A stretch of 39,987 nucleotides of DNA. Origin: Myxococcales bacterium (GTDB lineage: Bacteria > Myxococcota_A > Bradymonadia > Bradymonadales > GCA-2716585). The stretch is from NCBI GenBank assembly GCA_002716585.1, contig PBBL01000056.1:1-39987 (forward strand), read 5' to 3'. Shown piece by piece: positions 8,655-17,199 of the stretch (the stretch's first letter is position 1; each line of letters opens with the position of its first letter). A program made the position numbers and the translations under genes. Under the pieces are notes generated by a model. That model saw only the letters and a program-made list of their open reading frames with translations. It had not been told where the DNA came from and made no database searches.

Positions 8655-9307
8655 CGTGACGATTTCGGCGAGGCCCGTGGACCGGATCCCACGCCCTTGG
8701 TGCTCTCAGCGCAGATCAGCACTTGAAAGCGACGTGTTGAGCGGTGCCCGTGACCGACCCCACCCCCTCGGGCTGCGCCCTCGGCGCCCTCCCCGAAATT
8801 TCAGGGAGGGCTCAACGGAGATGAGGTGTAGGGGGCTTACTCAATGTGTTTCTTCTTGGGGAGAGTCGCCCAGGAGCCCCGATACATAGGGGTGCGAACC
8901 CAAGCAGAGCGTACGGCGTGGCACCCAGCGAGGAGAGGTTACCCGCGGAGCGGGGGCCCGTGCTGGGGCCACTCGTGGAAGCAGATTTGGCAAGGGGAAC
9001 CACACCCCAGCGCGTTGGCCCTCTCCGAGCGGTACCAGATGTCCAGGTTCCGACATGCAGAGACCTTCATGACCAGGGCCTCTCATCAGCAGAGCCCCAC
9101 ACGATCGGGGTTTCACATCAAGCAAGTCCCTGGATCTCAACTCCGTGTAGCCCTCCCCGAAATTTCGGGGAGGGCGCCGAGGGCGCAGCCCGAGGGGGTG
9201 GGGTCGGTCACGGACACCGCTCAACACGTCGCTTTCAGGTGCTGGTCTGCGCTGAGGGCAACAAGGGCGTGGGATCCGGTCCACGGGCACTGCCCAAAGT
9301 CGTCACG
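8655..9307. repeat. Foldback repeat element, copy 1
   Basis: Non-coding stretch of about 650 bp. A left arm (8655-8820) and a right arm (9141-9307) are inverted copies of each other with roughly 90% identity by eye, separated by 320 bp. The inner part of each arm contains the sequence CCCTCCCCGAAATTTC and its complement: a perfect 24-bp palindrome at 9151-9174 and an imperfect one at 8787-8810. The central part (from ~8867) is clearly homologous to 25548-25824, so this is one copy of a dispersed family. No transposase is encoded. A MITE-like or foldback element is the simplest reading. The flanks 8530-8654 and 9308-9347 show nothing else. Confidence 0.75.
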
Positions 9308-9347
9308 TTCAGCGCTGATGTGGGAGGCTGAGGGGAGGGAGCGGGGG

Positions 9348-10505
9348 TCAGTCGGCCGAGGTGCCGTCGCGGAGGGTGAAGTCGGTCGGGTCACAGCCGG
9401 GGCCGAAGTCGTCCGCGGCGAAGTCGTAGGTCAGGTCGCCGCGGTTGCCCTCGACCTCCAGCGCCAGGGTGTGCTCCCCAGCCCGCTTCGGGGAGCAGTA
9501 GCCGAGGACGTAGTACTTCTGGCTCTCGGCCTGGAGGCGCTCGGCGACCCGGTTGAAGGCGTCCACGATGTCCTCGGTCGCCGCGAACTCGGCGCCGTCC
9601 TTGCCAATCGCGCCCAGGTGCTCGGGGTCCACCTCCTCGCCGAGGCCGACCGCGAAGACGGTGTGCGGGGTCTTGTCGATGGCGTCGAGGATCGCCTCAT
9701 CGCTGACCCGGCTGGCCTGGTCGGTGCCGTCGGTGAACAGGATCAGGGAGCCGCCGTTGATCTTGTCGAGCGACAGCCGCGCCTCGCGGTCGAGCATGGA
9801 GAGCGCCGCTTCGACCGCGCCGTTGAGGTTGGTCGAGGGATCGACCGGCTCGTAGTCACTCAAGGAGTCGATGCCGTCGTAGAGGACCTGCGGGTCGTCG
9901 GTGAAGTCCACCAGGGTCTCCAGCTCACGCCGCCCATCGAACAGCACGATCGCCACCCGCTGGTCCACCACCACCTGATCGATGAACGTCCGCGCCGCGT
10001 TCTGCACCAGCGGGATGCTGCCCGAGCCGATGATCGAGCCCGACATGTCGAGCAGCACGATCGAGTAGAGGTCGAAGCCGACGCTCCTCGGGAGGATCGT
10101 CTGGCGGCTCTCGAACGCCGAGATCGTGGCGTCGTCCTCGGTGATGGTGAAGTCGTCCGCCTTCAGCCCGGGGCGCGGGTCGCCGTCGCAGGTCTTGACC
10201 GAAAAAAGCAGGGTGATGTTGCTCGGCACCTTGGCGCTGGCCTCCAGCAGATCGAAGTCGAGGCAGCCGCGGCTCGGCGAGCTGGTCCCGTCGCCCCCGG
10301 TCGGGGTGTTGTCGCCGGTCGTGGCGCCGCCATCGCCGCTTGTGTTGGGCTGGGCGCTCTCGCCCGTCCCGCCGCCCCCGCCGTCGTCGCCGCAGCTCGC
10401 CAGCGGCAGCGGGAGCCCGAGCAGCGCCGCGAGCAGGAGGACGCGGAGCGTGTTGAGGTTGCTTTGAGGAGCGGTCTGGACCATCTTGAACATGTCTCGC
10501 ACCAT
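9348..10505 (-). CDS. von Willebrand factor A (VWA) lipoprotein
   Basis: About 385 residues from ATG 10505; ATGs at 10493 and 10484 are equally possible starts. The signal peptide ends LASC (Cys38 from 10505) and is followed by a Gly/Ser/Thr-rich tether. An N-terminal immunoglobulin-like segment (CDGDPRPGLKADDFTITED) precedes a VWA domain with a complete MIDAS: DMSGS, a later Thr in the NLNGAVEAAL region, and LFTDGTD. This pattern is common in secreted VWA proteins with an 'FxVxED' domain that bind ligands through a divalent metal. The C-terminal ~80 residues look like a small beta-domain (KYYVLGYCSPKRAG). Likely a periplasmic or surface adhesion or scaffold protein. It is divergent from the oxidase at 10684. 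Confidence 0.85.
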   Translation of the reverse strand: MVRDMFKMVQTAPQSNLNTLRVLLLAALLGLPLPLASCGDDGGGGGTGESAQPNTSGDGGATTGDNTPTGGDGTSSPSRGCLDFDLLEASAKVPSNITLLFSVKTCDGDPRPGLKADDFTITEDDATISAFESRQTILPRSVGFDLYSIVLLDMSGSIIGSGSIPLVQNAARTFIDQVVVDQRVAIVLFDGRRELETLVDFTDDPQVLYDGIDSLSDYEPVDPSTNLNGAVEAALSMLDREARLSLDKINGGSLILFTDGTDQASRVSDEAILDAIDKTPHTVFAVGLGEEVDPEHLGAIGKDGAEFAATEDIVDAFNRVAERLQAESQKYYVLGYCSPKRAGEHTLALEVEGNRGDLTYDFAADDFGPGCDPTDFTLRDGTSAD

Positions 10506-10624
10506 TCGATGAAGCCGAGCGGTATGGCTTGACGTTGCGACCAGGGGCCTGGACGTCGACACGACCCCAGCCTGACCCCCCCAACCTAGCATCGCGGGCG
10601 GCGATGTCAGGAAATATGTCGTAT

Positions 10625-10647
10625 GATGTAGGATGTTCGGTTACATC
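10625..10647. promoter_or_regulatory. inverted repeat in divergent intergenic region
   Basis: GATGTA (10625-10630) and TACATC (10642-10647) form a 6-bp inverted repeat with 11 bp between them, in the AT-richer gap between the divergent VWA and oxidase genes. A possible shared operator; no clear -35/-10 pair was found. Confidence 0.25.
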
Positions 10648-10683
10648 TTGATGGGGTCGGCATGAACACGCAGGAGCGGCAGG

Positions 10684-12036
10684 ATGAAGGAGTTCGCGAA
10701 CTGGTCCGGGGTGCACCGCCGGAGGGTTGAGGGGTGGCACCAGCCCAGCTCGGAGGAGGAGGTGGCGACGATCCTCGATCGGGCGCGGCGCTCCGGGCAG
10801 GTGGTCAAGGTGGTGGGCGCGGGCCACTCGTGGTCGGCGGCGGCGTGCACGCAGGGGCATGCGATCAACCTCGACCGGATGGATCGGGTGCTGGAGGTGG
10901 ACCGGGCGCGGTGCCGGGTGCGGGTGGAGGCGGGGATGCGCCTTCGGGACCTCAACGCGCGGCTGGCGCGCGAGGGGCTGGCGATGCGCAACCTCGGGTC
11001 GATCTCGGAGCAGAGCGTGGCCGGGGCGATCTCGACCGGGACGCACGGGACGGGGGCGAGCTTCGGGTGCCTGTCGACGTTGGTGCGGGGGTTGACGCTC
11101 ATGACCGCGGCCGGGGAGCGGCTGGAGATCACGGCGCGCGACGAGGAGCTGTTCGCGGCGGCGCGGCTGGGGCTCGGGGCGCTCGGCGTGGTGACCGAGG
11201 TGGAGCTGGAGTGCGAGCCCGCGTTCCAGCTCGCCGAGGAGGCGGTCGGGTTGCCCTTTGAGGAGGCGGCCGACGCGCTGCTGGACAAGGTGGAGCGCCA
11301 CGAGCACGTCAAGCTGTGGTGGCTGCCGCACACCGACCGGGCGATGATCTACGCGTGGGACCGCACCGACGCGCCCGCGACGGCGGGGCCAGGGCAGGGC
11401 GGGGCGCTGCGCGGCCTGGTCGAGCGGGCCGTGGGCGGCGGCGAGGGGGTGGATCTGGGGCGGGTGGCGGACACCTGGATCAACGCCAACGTGTTTGATG
11501 GGCTGTTGCGGTTGGGGGCGCGGACGCCCGCGCTGATCCCGCGCATCAACCAGATGATCTCGGAGGTCTACTTCGTGGATCGGCGCCGGGTGGGGCGGAG
11601 CGACGCCGTCTTCAACCTGGCGATGCCGCCCGTGCACCGGGAGCTGGAGTATGGGATCCCGCTGGAGGCGGCCCCCGAGGCGCTGCGGCGCCTCAAGGCG
11701 CTGATCGACCGCCGCGGGCTGCGGGTGAACTTCATCGTGGAGGTGCGCTTCATGGCCGCCGACGACCTGTGGCTGAGCCCAGGGTACGGGCGGGCGAGCT
11801 GCCAGCTCGGCGCCTACATGGCCGAGGCGCCCGACCTGCTCGCCTACTTCACGCTCACCGAGTCCCTGTTCCTCGAATACGGCGGCCGCCCCCACTGGGG
11901 CAAGGAGTTCTTCGCCTCCCACCCCGTCCTCCGCCAGGCGCTCCCTCGCCTGGACGACTTCGCCGCGCTGCGGCGGCGCCTCGACCCACACGGGCGCTTC
12001 AACAACGCGTTCTTGAGGCGCGTCTTTGGCGCGTGA
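10684..12036 (+). CDS. FAD-linked aldonolactone oxidase-like protein
   Basis: 450 residues, the usual size for the gulonolactone/arabinonolactone oxidase branch of the VAO flavoprotein family. The N-terminal FAD-binding (PCMH) domain spans ~10-180 with GAGHSW at 45-50, where His48 is at the position that carries covalent FAD in related alditol and aldonolactone oxidases, and GAISTGTHGTG further on. The C-terminal substrate domain (ALO) ends with the diagnostic HWGK (404-407). Related enzymes oxidise sugar alcohols or aldono-1,4-lactones with O2, forming peroxide. No signal peptide, so cytoplasmic. The exact substrate cannot be deduced. Downstream is a TVP38-like membrane protein 73 bp away on the same strand. 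Confidence 0.9.
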   Translation: MKEFANWSGVHRRRVEGWHQPSSEEEVATILDRARRSGQVVKVVGAGHSWSAAACTQGHAINLDRMDRVLEVDRARCRVRVEAGMRLRDLNARLAREGLAMRNLGSISEQSVAGAISTGTHGTGASFGCLSTLVRGLTLMTAAGERLEITARDEELFAAARLGLGALGVVTEVELECEPAFQLAEEAVGLPFEEAADALLDKVERHEHVKLWWLPHTDRAMIYAWDRTDAPATAGPGQGGALRGLVERAVGGGEGVDLGRVADTWINANVFDGLLRLGARTPALIPRINQMISEVYFVDRRRVGRSDAVFNLAMPPVHRELEYGIPLEAAPEALRRLKALIDRRGLRVNFIVEVRFMAADDLWLSPGYGRASCQLGAYMAEAPDLLAYFTLTESLFLEYGGRPHWGKEFFASHPVLRQALPRLDDFAALRRRLDPHGRFNNAFLRRVFGA

Positions 12037-12109
12037 GCCTGCCGCGCCGACCGGCAGCGGGCCGCGTCGGCCGGGGGAGTCACCGCCGACCGAGCAGCAG
12101 GAGCAGCCC

Positions 12110-12979
12110 ATGTCCATCGCCTCGACCTTCAACCGCTGCGCCGCGCCGCTGCGGTGGGCGTCGATCGCGCTGCTCGCGGTGGCGTTCGTCGTCGCGATCC
12201 GGGCGCTCCCGCTCCAGGGGCTGATGGCGCAGCTCTCCGCCTGGGTGGAGGGGCTGGGCTGGGCGGGGTACGTGGTGTTCTTCGTGGCGTATGTGCTGGC
12301 GACCCTGCTGTTCATCCCCGGGTCGCTGCTGACCCTGGGGGCGGCGCCGCTGTTCGGGCTGCTCAAGGGGACGATCGTGGTCTCGGTCAGCTCGGTGACC
12401 GGGGCGGCGCTGGCGTTCCTGGTCGCGCGCTACCTGGCGTCGCGCCGCGTCGCGCAGCTCAAGGCGGACCACCCGAGGTTCGCCGCCGTGGACAAGGCGA
12501 TCGCCCGCGAGGGGTGGAAGATCGTCGCCCTCGTGCGCCTGTCGCCCGCCTTCCCCTTCAACCTCCAGAACTACCTCTACGGGCTGACCTCGATCGGCTT
12601 CGTCCCCTACGTGCTGGCGAGCTGGATCGCGATGCTGCCCGGGACGTTCATGTACGTCTACCTCGGCTACATCGGCGCGGCGGGGCTGGAGGAGGCGTCG
12701 GGCGCGGGCACGGCGACCGTCGGGCAGTGGGCGCTGCGGCTCGTCGGGCTGCTCGCCACCCTCGCCGTCACCATCTACGTCACCCGGATCGCGCGCCGCG
12801 CACTCGCCGAACACACGGAGGAGGAGGCGCCCGCGCCGAAGGCCCCACCGACCGACCCCGAGCGGACGCCCTGGGGGCTGGTCGCGCTCCTGAGCGCGGC
12901 GATCGTGGCGCTGGCCGCGGCGGGGCTCCTCACCGCCTACCAGGCGCAGGTCGCGCAGGCGCTCGGGCTCGGCGGCTGA
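12110..12979 (+). CDS. TVP38/TMEM64 (DedA-like, SNARE-associated) membrane protein
   Basis: 289 residues from ATG 12110, preceded by CAGGAG; the open frame reaches back to 12026 but overlaps the oxidase and lacks a signal. It has an N-terminal membrane helix, then the VTT-type core: GSLLTLGAAPLFG, the glycine-rich GAALAFLVARYLASRR, and PFNLQNYLYGLTSI, the hallmark of TVP38/TMEM64. Another helix lies at MLPGTFMYVYLGYIGAAG, with two more after it. A charged Glu/Pro loop precedes an extra C-terminal helix (LVALLSAAIVALAAAGLL), beyond the usual family length. Members of the wider DedA/VTT superfamily act as lipid scramblases or transporters; the role here is inferred from family only. Confidence 0.9.
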   Translation: MSIASTFNRCAAPLRWASIALLAVAFVVAIRALPLQGLMAQLSAWVEGLGWAGYVVFFVAYVLATLLFIPGSLLTLGAAPLFGLLKGTIVVSVSSVTGAALAFLVARYLASRRVAQLKADHPRFAAVDKAIAREGWKIVALVRLSPAFPFNLQNYLYGLTSIGFVPYVLASWIAMLPGTFMYVYLGYIGAAGLEEASGAGTATVGQWALRLVGLLATLAVTIYVTRIARRALAEHTEEEAPAPKAPPTDPERTPWGLVALLSAAIVALAAAGLLTAYQAQVAQALGLGG

Positions 12980-13099
12980 CCTCAGCTCACGCCAGGAACC
13001 CTCCGCCTCCCTCAACCCACAGCGACTCCCGCTGAGCTTTGAGCCATCACAGGACGAACGTTGTGTGAACCCCTTGCGCGACGCGCTGCGTGCTGATAT

Positions 13100-13166
13100 T
13101 TAGTCTTGACTAATTTTTGATTGAGCTTTGACTCAATCACGGGTGAGGGCTGACTTATCCTATAGT
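13100..13166 (+). promoter_or_regulatory. two operator-like inverted repeats before TonB receptor
   Basis: This AT-rich segment lies 37-103 bp before the receptor start. It contains TTAGTC-TT-GACTAA (13100-13113) and TGATTGAG (13118-13125) paired with CTCAATCA (13132-13139) across 6 bp. TATAGT (13161-13166) is a good -10 match, but no -35 lies at the right distance, so an activator or alternative sigma factor may be needed. The position suits metal- or substrate-controlled regulation of the receptor (inference). Confidence 0.45.
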
Positions 13167-13202
13167 TTGGCCCGGCTGAACAGTGATCAGGTGGAGCAGG
13201 TG

Positions 13203-15425
13203 ATGGTGCGTTGGTGGTGTGTGGTGGCCCTGGTCCTGGGTTACGGCGGTTCGGTAGGGGCGCAGCCGCGCGACGAGGCGCCACCAGAGGGGCCTGTCGA
13301 GGAGGGGCCTGTGGAAGGTCCGCTCGAAGAAGGTCCTGTTGAAGGAGAGGCGAGCGGCGACGACCTGGAGGACGGCGAGCCAGGAGAGGAGCCGGAGGAG
13401 CGGGTCATTGTCGTGACGGGGACACGGTTCGAGAAGCCCCTCGACGACACGCCTGTCCGCACTCAGGTGGTGGATCGCGAGGCGATCGAGGTCCGCAACG
13501 CCCGCAGCCTGGCCGACGTCATGAAGCACACGTCGGGGGTGCGCCTGGAGACCAACTGTCAGAACTGCGGGTTCACGCAGCTGCGCCTCAACGGGTTGGA
13601 TGGGGTCTACACCCAGATCCTCATCGACGGCCTCCCGATCTACTCGGGGCTCGCGGGCGTGTACGGGCTGGAGCAGATCCCAACCGAGATGATCGAGCGG
13701 GTCGAGGTGGTGAAGGGCGGCGGCTCCGCGCTGTACGGCCCCAGCGCCGTGGCGGGCGTGGTGAACGTCATCACCCGACGGCCGTCGCGGCCGTTCTCCC
13801 ACCTCCACGTCGCCCACGAGGCGCTCCCCGGTGGAGCCACCGGGCTGCGGATCAACGCCGACGCTGCGATCATGAACGAGGCCCAGACCGCGGGCATGTT
13901 CCTGTTCGCCTCCTCCTACCGGCGCGACGAGCTTGATCTGAACCACGACGGGTTCACGGAGCTGGTGCGGCTGCGGCAGGTGGCGGGCGGCGCCAGCGGG
14001 TATTGGTCGCCGGTGGAGGGGGTGGACGTCGAAGCCCGATTTCACGCGATTCAGGAGTATCGACGCGGCGGAGACCGCCTCGACTCGCCGCCACACGACG
14101 CCGACATCGCCGAGGAGCTTCAGACCGAGCGCCTGCAAGGTGAGCTGCGCCTCAAGCACCGGGTCGGGCCGCAGCTCGACTACCAGCTCGCCTACGCCGT
14201 CTCCCACACCGACCGCCGCTCCTATTATGGTGGCGGCGGCCTCAACAACCCCACGCTCCCCGACGACCCGAGCGACCCGGAGGCCTACCAGGCGTTCGTG
14301 GACGCGTGGGAGGCGAAGCAGGCCGCGCTTGGGGGGTATGGGCGGACCCTCAACCCGGCCCACACCGGGGACCTGAACGTCAACACCTACTTCGGCGTGG
14401 AGCGGCCGATGGTGCTCACCCTCGGCGGGCAGGTCCAGGTGGACGACGTCGATGATCGTTACCTCGGCTACGAGCGTCGCATCGACGAGGCCTACACCAT
14501 CGCCGGGGCCTACCTCCAACACGACTGGTTGTTTGCCGACTGGGGGGAGTCGTTGATCGGGGCGCGGATCGACAAGCACAGCGAGCTGGACGACCCGATC
14601 CTCAGCCCCCGGGCAGCGCTCATGCTGACCCCGACCGATCAGCTGCGGCTTCGCTCGTCGGCCGCCGCGGGCTTTCGCGCCCCGCAGCCGTTCAACGAGG
14701 ACCTCCACATCGACCTCGTCGGCGGCAGCGCGCAGATCATCGAGAACGACCCCGGGCTGAAGCCCGAGCGCTCGTGGAGCTTCGCGCAGCAGGTCGAGTT
14801 CACCGCCGCGCCTGCCCCGCGTTGGTCGCTCCGCGTGGGGCTCAACGGCTACCTGACCTTCATCACCGACGCCTTCGTCCTCAACGAGCGCGACGACCTC
14901 GCCACCCCCGAGGAGGAGGTGATCCGCGAGAACCGCGCCACCACCCGGGTCATCGGCGCCGAGCTGGAGGCCAGCGTCACGTACGGGCGCGTCTGGAGCC
15001 TGCGCGCCGGGTGGACCCTGGAGAACACCGAGAACGGCGACCCGGATGAGGACTTCGGCGAGACCCGCATCTTCCGCACGCCCAACAACTACGGCTACGC
15101 CGAGACCACCGTCGCCCTCGTCGATGGGCTCCTCCGCCTCCAGAGCGGCCTCGACGTCACCGGCCCCATGCGCGTCTCTCGCTTCGACGGCGACGGCGAC
15201 CCCCTCACCGTCATCGACTCACCATGGTTCTTCGACTGGTCGATCAACGTCAGCGGGACGGTCGATCTGGACGACGGGGTCTTCGTCGAGCCCTTCATCG
15301 GGGTTCAGAACCTCCTCGACAGCCGCCAGACCGACTTCGACACCGGCCCGGACCGAGACGCCAGCTACATCTACGGCCCGCCGCTCCCGCGCACCGCCCT
15401 CGTGGGCGTGGGCGCGGGTTTTTAG
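13203..15425 (+). CDS. TonB-dependent outer-membrane receptor with Cys-containing plug
   Basis: 740 residues from ATG 13203, preceded by a purine-rich AGGTGGAGCAGG; the frame is open to 13128 but only this start gives a signal peptide (cleavage near GAQ). A Pro/Glu/Gly-rich acidic spacer with EGPVEGP repeats (28-64) precedes a TonB-box-like ERVIVVTGTRF and the plug domain (~75-215) with ILIDGLPIYSGLAGVYG and VEVVKGGGSALYGP. The plug carries NCQNCGFTQLRLNG (118-131), an NCxNC motif I recall in a subset of TonB receptors; it could bind a metal or form a redox disulfide. The rest is a 22-strand-type barrel ending in Phe. It imports a siderophore, metal complex or cofactor; the substrate is unknown. 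The next gene's ribosome-binding site overlaps this stop codon. Confidence 0.92.
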   Translation: MVRWWCVVALVLGYGGSVGAQPRDEAPPEGPVEEGPVEGPLEEGPVEGEASGDDLEDGEPGEEPEERVIVVTGTRFEKPLDDTPVRTQVVDREAIEVRNARSLADVMKHTSGVRLETNCQNCGFTQLRLNGLDGVYTQILIDGLPIYSGLAGVYGLEQIPTEMIERVEVVKGGGSALYGPSAVAGVVNVITRRPSRPFSHLHVAHEALPGGATGLRINADAAIMNEAQTAGMFLFASSYRRDELDLNHDGFTELVRLRQVAGGASGYWSPVEGVDVEARFHAIQEYRRGGDRLDSPPHDADIAEELQTERLQGELRLKHRVGPQLDYQLAYAVSHTDRRSYYGGGGLNNPTLPDDPSDPEAYQAFVDAWEAKQAALGGYGRTLNPAHTGDLNVNTYFGVERPMVLTLGGQVQVDDVDDRYLGYERRIDEAYTIAGAYLQHDWLFADWGESLIGARIDKHSELDDPILSPRAALMLTPTDQLRLRSSAAAGFRAPQPFNEDLHIDLVGGSAQIIENDPGLKPERSWSFAQQVEFTAAPAPRWSLRVGLNGYLTFITDAFVLNERDDLATPEEEVIRENRATTRVIGAELEASVTYGRVWSLRAGWTLENTENGDPDEDFGETRIFRTPNNYGYAETTVALVDGLLRLQSGLDVTGPMRVSRFDGDGDPLTVIDSPWFFDWSINVSGTVDLDDGVFVEPFIGVQNLLDSRQTDFDTGPDRDASYIYGPPLPRTALVGVGAGF

Positions 15426-15436
15426 GAGGTGACCAC

Positions 15437-15958
15437 GTGACACGCGCGACGCGAGCAGGCCTGGCGCTCCTCATGGTGGGCGTGGGCCTGACGGGTGACC
15501 TGGCCGCCGAGCCCGAGCACCTGCTTCAGGCGACGAACGCCCCCGCCCCAACCTCCCCAGCGGCGTGCTTCGACGCGCCCTCCGACGCCGAGCGCCCGAT
15601 CACCTGGATGGTCTTCACCGCGCCGGGGTGCGCGCCCTGCCATCGTTGGCTCAAGGCGCTCGACGAGGGCGGCGCGGAGCTGGCGCGGCGAGGGGTTGGG
15701 GTGCGCCACTATGTGACGGGGGTGGACACCTGCCTGGACGCGGCGCGGGTCGCGGGTCGTTACCGCGGCCGCTTCCCGTTGGGGGTCAGCGACGCTCGGA
15801 GCAGCGCCCGCTGGGGGGTCCACTCGACGCCCACCACGGTCATCGTCCGCGACGGCCGAGCCGTCGGGGTCGTCGTCGGCGTTGTCCCGCTCTCCAGGGC
15901 GCTGTCGCTCTCGGAGCGGGGCGTCACCCGAGCGCCTCCGCCCAGGCCTCGGCCTTGA
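15437..15958 (+). CDS. Periplasmic thioredoxin-like protein coupled to TonB receptor
   Basis: 173 residues from GTG 15437, chosen because AGGAGGT (15424-15430) lies 6 bp upstream, overlapping the stop codon of the receptor gene and indicating coupled translation. A signal-peptide-like N-terminus (LALLMVGVGLTGDLAAE) leads to a thioredoxin fold with APGCAPC (active-site cysteines 65 and 68) and the cis-proline loop STPTTVIV. Cys44 and the Cys of DTCLDA may form a further pair. It probably acts on disulfides in the periplasm. Its pairing with a receptor that has an NCxNC motif in the plug suggests it keeps that motif reduced or handles a thiol-bound cargo (inference). Its 3' end overlaps the convergent ArsC-like gene by 35 bp. 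Confidence 0.8.
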   Translation: MTRATRAGLALLMVGVGLTGDLAAEPEHLLQATNAPAPTSPAACFDAPSDAERPITWMVFTAPGCAPCHRWLKALDEGGAELARRGVGVRHYVTGVDTCLDAARVAGRYRGRFPLGVSDARSSARWGVHSTPTTVIVRDGRAVGVVVGVVPLSRALSLSERGVTRAPPPRPRP

Positions 15959-16286
15959 AGCCGACGAGCACCGCCGCGCCGGTGTCGAGGATCGGGCGCT
16001 TGATCAGCATCCCGTCGGCGGCGAGCGCCGCGTACTGGTCGGCGTCGCTCATCCCGTCGAGGCGCTCCTTGAAGTTCCCCGAGCGATACGACCGCCCCGA
16101 GGTGTTGAAGAAGCGCTTGAGCGCCAGCCCCGAGCGCTCATGGAGGTCGCGCAGGGTGTCGGCCGAGGGGGTCTGCTCCACGAGGTGCACCCAGGCGGCG
16201 TCTCCCTCGCGGCCCTGCTCGGCGAGCCACTTGCGGGCTTTCTTGCACGTGCCGCAGTTCGGGTAGTGGTAGATGGTGATGCTCAT
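15924..16286 (-). CDS. ArsC/Spx-family reductase-like protein
   Basis: 120 residues, the normal family length, with a thioredoxin-like fold. It opens ITIYHYPNCGTCKKARKWL with Cys11 and Cys14 (CxxC) and has RFFNTSGRSYR and a late RPILDTG, the three landmarks of the arsenate reductase/Spx/YffB family. A GGAGG lies 6 bp before the ATG. Members reduce arsenate with glutathione or act as transcription-modulating redox proteins; the CxxC form here is closer to the YffB/Spx group than to classical ArsC. It lies 31 bp downstream of the MOSC gene on the same strand, so they are likely one transcript. Confidence 0.85.
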   Translation of the reverse strand: MSITIYHYPNCGTCKKARKWLAEQGREGDAAWVHLVEQTPSADTLRDLHERSGLALKRFFNTSGRSYRSGNFKERLDGMSDADQYAALAADGMLIKRPILDTGAAVLVGFKAEAWAEALG

Positions 16287-16317
16287 GGCGTGTCCTCCAG
16301 GTGAGGGGGTTGTTGCG

Positions 16318-16845
16318 TCAGTCGTCGAGGATCGAGAGCTGCGGCGGCGGGTCGGTCGGGATGTCGTCCAGCAGAGCGCGGACGGGGTCGCCGACTCGAA
16401 TCACGCCGCCGACCAGGATCCGGGCGGTGATCCCGCCGTGGCCGCGCATGGCGGCGAAGCCGCCAGGGCCGAGGCGGTCGTCGCGGTCCATCTTGCCGCA
16501 GGGGGCGCACAGGCCGCTGTACTCCAGCACCACCGCCTCCCCGATGGCGATCCGGTGGTGCTTCAGCGCGAGCAGGTTGACGCCCTCGATCACGAGGTTG
16601 CGGCGCGTGCGCTCAGGGGCGACGGGGCCGCGCCCGAGGAAGGCGCCGAGCGCGGGCAGGTGCTCGCCCTGGATGAGGGTGACCTGGCGCTTGCCGTCGC
16701 GCGTCGAGTGGTAGCGGTCGCCGCGCAGCCCGACGGTGGCGACCGCCTCGACCTCGTTCAGCGCGCGCATCGGGGCGCCGCGCTCCGGTCGCACCCCGAT
16801 CCACTGAACGTGGCCGGTGGTTGTAGGGGGAGGGAGGGTGCGCAT
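16318..16845 (-). CDS. MOSC-domain protein
   Basis: 175 residues with a good AGGAG 6 bp before the ATG. It matches the MOSC (molybdenum cofactor sulfurase C-terminal) fold: GLRGDRYH, QVTLIQGEHLPAL, RTRRNLVIEGVNLLALK and a conserved cysteine in LEYSGLCAPCGKM. Stand-alone MOSC proteins bind molybdenum cofactor or transfer sulfur, often giving resistance to N-hydroxylated bases (YiiM/YuaD type). No beta-barrel or ferredoxin extension is present. It appears to share an operon with the downstream ArsC-like gene. Confidence 0.88.
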   Translation of the reverse strand: MRTLPPPTTTGHVQWIGVRPERGAPMRALNEVEAVATVGLRGDRYHSTRDGKRQVTLIQGEHLPALGAFLGRGPVAPERTRRNLVIEGVNLLALKHHRIAIGEAVVLEYSGLCAPCGKMDRDDRLGPGGFAAMRGHGGITARILVGGVIRVGDPVRALLDDIPTDPPPQLSILDD

Positions 16846-16929
16846 GGGTGCTCCTGGTGTGCCCGTCGCGTCCAGGTAGGGTGATAGAGCAAGGTGGGGT
16901 GGGGTGGCAAGGGGTGTCTCGCCTCGGGG

Positions 16930-17199
16930 CTACCGAGGTGCGGGGAGTCGCGGCGTAGGCGGCGCTTCGAAGGAGGCGTCGGCGGTCTGGTCGCGGAGCG
17001 ACTCGGGGTCGATGGTGGGGCCTGCGTCGGGGACGGGGGGGCGGCTGGGGGTGTCGGAGCAGATCCCGTCGACGCACCAGGCGTCGGCGCCGCACTGGGC
17101 GTCGCGGTGGCAGGCGACGCCGTAGAGGGGGATCTGGCGCTCGACGCAGGCGGTCGTGCCAAGCGCGGTGAGCGTGAGCAGGAGGAGGAGGCGGCTCAC
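16930..17199 (-). CDS. Small Cys-rich lipoprotein downstream of kinase
   Basis: 89 residues with a hydrophobic N-terminus ending GTTAC (Cys18), a slightly poor lipobox. It then has a CHRDAQCGADAWCVDGIC cluster typical of small disulfide-stabilised 'DxxCGxxxxCVxGxC' modules in deltaproteobacterial envelope proteins, and a Pro-rich tail. Its ATG (17199-17197) overlaps the kinase stop codon (17198-17196) in an ATGA arrangement, so it is translated with the kinase. Function unknown. Confidence 0.7.
   Translation of the reverse strand: MSRLLLLLTLTALGTTACVERQIPLYGVACHRDAQCGADAWCVDGICSDTPSRPPVPDAGPTIDPESLRDQTADASFEAPPTPRLPAPR

Noticed and set aside
8844..10532. Long plus-strand frame across the foldback repeat and VWA gene
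   Set aside because: It is composed of repeat sequence and the antisense of a well-supported VWA gene.
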